Part shown: positions 61,905 to 64,000 of the stretch, piece by piece
Layout of the letters: the number at the start of each line of letters is the position of its first letter
How positions within the stretch are numbered: position 1 is the first letter of the stretch
Source of the DNA: Ktedonobacter racemifer DSM 44963
GTDB taxonomy: Bacteria; Chloroflexota; Ktedonobacteria; Ktedonobacterales; Ktedonobacteraceae
Reading direction: 5' to 3'
Assembly: GCF_000178855.1 (NCBI RefSeq)
Contig: NZ_ADVG01000002.1
Coordinates: forward strand, 806,001 to 870,000
Length of the DNA: 64,000 bases
Translations under genes and position numbers: made by a program
Notes under the pieces: model-generated
Databases searched by the model: none
What the model was told of the DNA's origin: nothing
The model's input: the letters and a program-made list of their open reading frames with translations, nothing else

Positions 61905-62226
61905 TAATGAGCTGCGTATCCAGATAGAGGCGCGCAATGAGAAGCTCTTGCAGGCCTTTCGCAAGCACCTCGCCCAGACGGGTTTGAGCCTGAAAATGGT
62001 GGAGCAGCATGCCAGCACCATCCAGCATTTTGGCTCCAACATGTTGTTAAACCAGGCACCATCGCACGGGCTGTTGGATATGACCTCGGATGAGGTCGAA
62101 GCCTATTTGCAGACGACTGGTGTTAAAACGGCGAAGACTAGCTTCAAGCGTTTTGTGCGCTTCCTCATGGAGACAGGAAGGATGGAGTATGGGCAAACCG
62201 AGGAACTGTGGCAGATGCTCAAATAG
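61903..62226 (+). CDS. Possible SAM-like (integrase core-binding) small protein, 5' end displaced
   Basis: The frame reads DNELRIQIEARNEKLLQAFR, then HLAQTGLSLKMVEQHASTIQ and MTSDEVEAYLQ, then SFKRFVRFLMETGRMEYG. This resembles the N-terminal SAM-like core-binding domain of phage integrases, about 100 residues, without a catalytic domain. No start codon with a binding site is seen; the frame begins at the tetR stop (TGATAATGAG), suggesting that the tetR-hydrolase pair inserted at its 5' end. The gene may be 5'-truncated. Confidence 0.5.
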   Translation, partial: DNELRIQIEARNEKLLQAFRKHLAQTGLSLKMVEQHASTIQHFGSNMLLNQAPSHGLLDMTSDEVEAYLQTTGVKTAKTSFKRFVRFLMETGRMEYGQTEELWQMLK

Positions 62227-62277
62227 GGAGAAGTGAAACCTCCTGCCTGTTAAGCTTCAAGTGAAGGGAGAGCGAAA

Positions 62278-62484
62278 ATGACCTACGATCTGACGCCAAC
62301 ACAGCGGCTTTTAGAAGTCCTCACGCAGAGAGCTTTAACAAAAGCGGAACGGGCCATCGCTCGAGAACAGATCGGACGCTATTATGCGAAAAAACTGGCT
62401 AGCCTCCAACAGCACCTCTTTGAGGCGTTGGAGAAGCGCCACACAGGGGAACTTGACCCCTTCGAGCTGGATGAGTATATTCAC
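62278..62484 (+). pseudogene. 5' part of a small gene split by a tnpB element
   Basis: The product starts MTYDLTPTQRLLEVLTQRAL, continues EQIGRYYAKKLASLQQHLFE and ends FELDEYIH before the element. The continuing frame runs into insertion-element sequence. The missing 3' part, HYHKQSQELYVYI, appears after the element at 63960. AGGGAGAGCGAAA precedes the ATG. Function unknown; it follows the SAM-like gene by 51 nt. Confidence 0.75.
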
Positions 62485-62599
62485 CCAAAACGCCGCAGGA
62501 TGCCCCTGCCCTTTGAGGCATGGGGAGGAATGCGGCGTTCCTTTGTCGGTGGCTTGGGTGGAATACGCCGTAGACATTCTTTCATCTGCTCATGTATTG

Positions 62600-62629
62600 T
62601 TGACAGTCAGATGAAAACTATGGTATAAT
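62600..62629 (+). promoter_or_regulatory. Promoter of tnpB at 62637, giving a leaderless mRNA
   Basis: TTGACA (62600-62605), 18 bp, TATAAT (62624-62629). The expected start point is within 1-2 nt of the ATG at 62637, and there is no Shine-Dalgarno sequence. Confidence 0.7.
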
Positions 62630-62636
62630 TTAGCGT

Positions 62637-63944
62637 ATGCAAACGGTAGTAACAGCGAAACTCAAATTAAATACAACGCCCGAGCAATTCAAGGCATTAC
62701 GTACAACGCAACTGGCGTATCGGGATTCTCTCAACTATGTGAGCCAGTACGCCTTTGCGCATGGCAAGATGAGCAATGCTGTTCGTTTGCAAGATGCCAC
62801 CTACGAAGAGATCCGCCTCCGTTTTCATCTTCCTTCGCAAATGGCCTGTTCTGTTCCTCGCCAAGTTGGTGCCTCGTATAAAACCCTCTGGACAAAGGTC
62901 AAGAACAATGCTGTTCATCGTAAGGAAGGGAAGACCAAGAAACGCTACAAAGGGCTTGATAAGGCTCCCACGTTCATCTCCCCCACGTTGACCTATCAGT
63001 ACAAGAAAGACTACACCCTCAAGAAAGAGCAGCAGGTGAGCATCCTGACCCTTGAGGGACGTGTTATCGTGCCCTATACTGGCTACAATAAGCATGTGGC
63101 ATTGATCCAGCGTGGAGCGGAGATTGGTGCATCGAAACTCTGGTATGACAAGCCCAGGAAACAATTTTACCTCCTTGTCTCTCTTGCAATTGAGACGGCT
63201 GATCCTACACCTGAAACGCACAAGCAGGTCGCCGGAGTGGATGTGGGAATGCGATACCTTGCCGTCACGGCGACGATGCAAGGGGATTGCACCTTCCATT
63301 CAGGCAAACAGATTGTCCCCAAGGCAAACCACTACGCACGACTGAGAAAACGTCTGCAAAAAAAAGGCACTCGTTCAGCGACAAGAAGGCTCGTTGCCAT
63401 CAGTGGACGAGAGAGACGGTTGAAGCAGAATACCAATCATGTCGTGAGTAAGCGGATTGTCCAACAGCACCCTCAAAGCTTGATTGGACTGGAGCATCTG
63501 ACAGATATTCGAGAGCGTACCAAACGACGCAAAGGCAAAAATGCAAAACAGCGAAAAGCCAATCGTACCTTCTCCAAATGGTCCTTCGCTGAGTTGCATA
63601 GCATGATTGCCTATAAAGCGCTCTTACATCGAAGTATGGCAATCAAGGTCGATGCCAACTATACCTCGCAAGCGTGCCCCAAATGTGGGCACACCTGCAA
63701 AGAGAATAGGCCCAACAAAGGATTGCTCTTCGTCTGTCAGAATTGTCAGTACACGCTCCATGCCGATCTGGTTGGTGCAAGAAACATTGCGATGCGAACG
63801 CTTCTTATCCGGCAAGACTGGATAGGAACGGGCCTCTTGTCAGTACGCCCTGATGTGTCGGACGATGAAGCCAAAGCAGCACGCCTGAAACGGTATGCTG
63901 GATTGCGGTGGAGTTCAGACACAACTCCAAGCCCTCGGCTTTAG
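62637..63944 (+). CDS. tnpB: TnpB-family RNA-guided nuclease, canonical active site
   Basis: The 435-residue protein has RuvC-I AGVDVGMRYLAVTATM (Asp), RuvC-II QSLIGLEHLTDIRERTKRRK (Glu) and RuvC-III LHADLVGARNIAMR (Asp), with zinc-finger cysteines CPKCGHTC and CQNCQY. The N-terminus MQTVVTAKLKLNTTPEQFKA is normal for the family. It is preceded by a consensus promoter that starts transcription almost at the ATG, so translation is probably leaderless. It is the only gene of its element, and the guide RNA is expected at the 3' end towards 63959. Confidence 0.9.
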   Translation: MQTVVTAKLKLNTTPEQFKALRTTQLAYRDSLNYVSQYAFAHGKMSNAVRLQDATYEEIRLRFHLPSQMACSVPRQVGASYKTLWTKVKNNAVHRKEGKTKKRYKGLDKAPTFISPTLTYQYKKDYTLKKEQQVSILTLEGRVIVPYTGYNKHVALIQRGAEIGASKLWYDKPRKQFYLLVSLAIETADPTPETHKQVAGVDVGMRYLAVTATMQGDCTFHSGKQIVPKANHYARLRKRLQKKGTRSATRRLVAISGRERRLKQNTNHVVSKRIVQQHPQSLIGLEHLTDIRERTKRRKGKNAKQRKANRTFSKWSFAELHSMIAYKALLHRSMAIKVDANYTSQACPKCGHTCKENRPNKGLLFVCQNCQYTLHADLVGARNIAMRTLLIRQDWIGTGLLSVRPDVSDDEAKAARLKRYAGLRWSSDTTPSPRL

Positions 63945-63959
63945 CCGTAGGGTACTGAC

Positions 63960-64000
63960 CACTATCATAAGCAATCCCAGGAGCTCTATGTCTACATCAA
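63960..64000 (+). pseudogene. 3' part of the small gene split by the tnpB element, cut by window end
   Basis: CACTATCATAAGCAATCCCA continues the frame of the gene at 62278-62484 as HYHKQSQELYVYI. The gene goes on past the end of the window. Confidence 0.7.

Larger units (their letters stand above)
62485..63959 (+). mobile_element. IS200/IS605-type tnpB-only element inserted in a small gene
   Basis: The element follows TTCAC (62480-62484) and ends at about 63959. Removing it rejoins ELDEYIH and HYHKQSQELYVYI in frame. There is no target duplication, as expected for this class. The left end has a long imperfect hairpin with AACGCCGCA and TGCGGCGTT arms near 62489-62555. It contains one gene, tnpB, and no Y1 transposase. 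Confidence 0.78.

Noticed and set aside
61281..62042. 253-residue minus-strand frame opposite tetR
   Set aside because: High GC makes long antisense frames common here; the plus-strand TetR motifs and ribosome binding site decide.

Overview
The window looks like a chromosomal accessory region of a Ktedonobacteria-like member of the Chloroflexota. This is an inference from four things: the style of the NB-ARC/TPR regulators, the GAF/PAS histidine kinases, many tnpB-only insertion elements of different lineages, and moderate-to-high GC coding regions with AT-rich spacers. There are no rRNA, tRNA or CRISPR loci. Genes carry good Shine-Dalgarno sequences, and several consensus -35/-10 promoters (TTGACA, 17 bp, TATAAT-like) can be read directly.

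Layout. 0.3-6.1 kb: a secreted transglycosylase-like lipoprotein, a regulator remnant, a one-chain UvrD helicase/PD-(D/E)XK nuclease with an iron-sulfur staple, a lipoprotein and a secreted matrixin-type protease. 6.5-7.9 kb: a tnpB with a rearranged active site. 8.0-17.8 kb: an XRE/NB-ARC/TPR regulator, TetR, TPR proteins, an unknown 537-residue protein and a large GAF/PAS histidine kinase. 18-26 kb: an MFS transporter with a 46-residue partner, a LacI/GH3 beta-glucosidase pair with promoter and operator, gene fragments, and an aldo/keto reductase beside fragments of related copies.

26-41.6 kb is a metal and arsenic island. It holds a SigZ-like ECF sigma factor with a Cys-rich tail, flanked by small proteins; a 115-residue protein built from Cys-Cys-Gly repeats; a MarR-controlled operon (marR, ArsN-like acetyltransferase, Cys-pair-tailed flavin monooxygenase, MFS exporter); aquaporin; a decayed arsA; a 49-residue Cys-pair peptide with its own ArsR operator; arsR; arsC; and a separate CmtR-like/CDF/P-type ATPase operon. 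Vicinal cysteine pairs recur in at least five proteins here, which suggests a shared thiol-metal(loid) handling strategy.

42-50 kb: an IS607-type tnpB with a truncated recombinase, an IS110 remnant, a PRC-barrel protein, a second histidine kinase and an unknown basic protein. 50.3-55.3 kb: a three-gene formate dehydrogenase operon whose alpha subunit has an in-frame UGA followed by a SECIS-like hairpin, i.e. a selenoprotein. 55.5-60 kb: two further tnpB genes. One is interrupted by a 739-nt group II intron from which nearly the whole reverse transcriptase has been deleted; the ribozyme domains V and VI remain and splicing would restore the tnpB frame. 60.2-64 kb: an alpha/beta hydrolase and TetR pair with twin operators, then a small gene split by a fifth tnpB element whose mRNA appears leaderless.

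A theme across the window is long, near-perfect but mutually unrelated intergenic hairpins just after stop codons. They probably serve as terminators.
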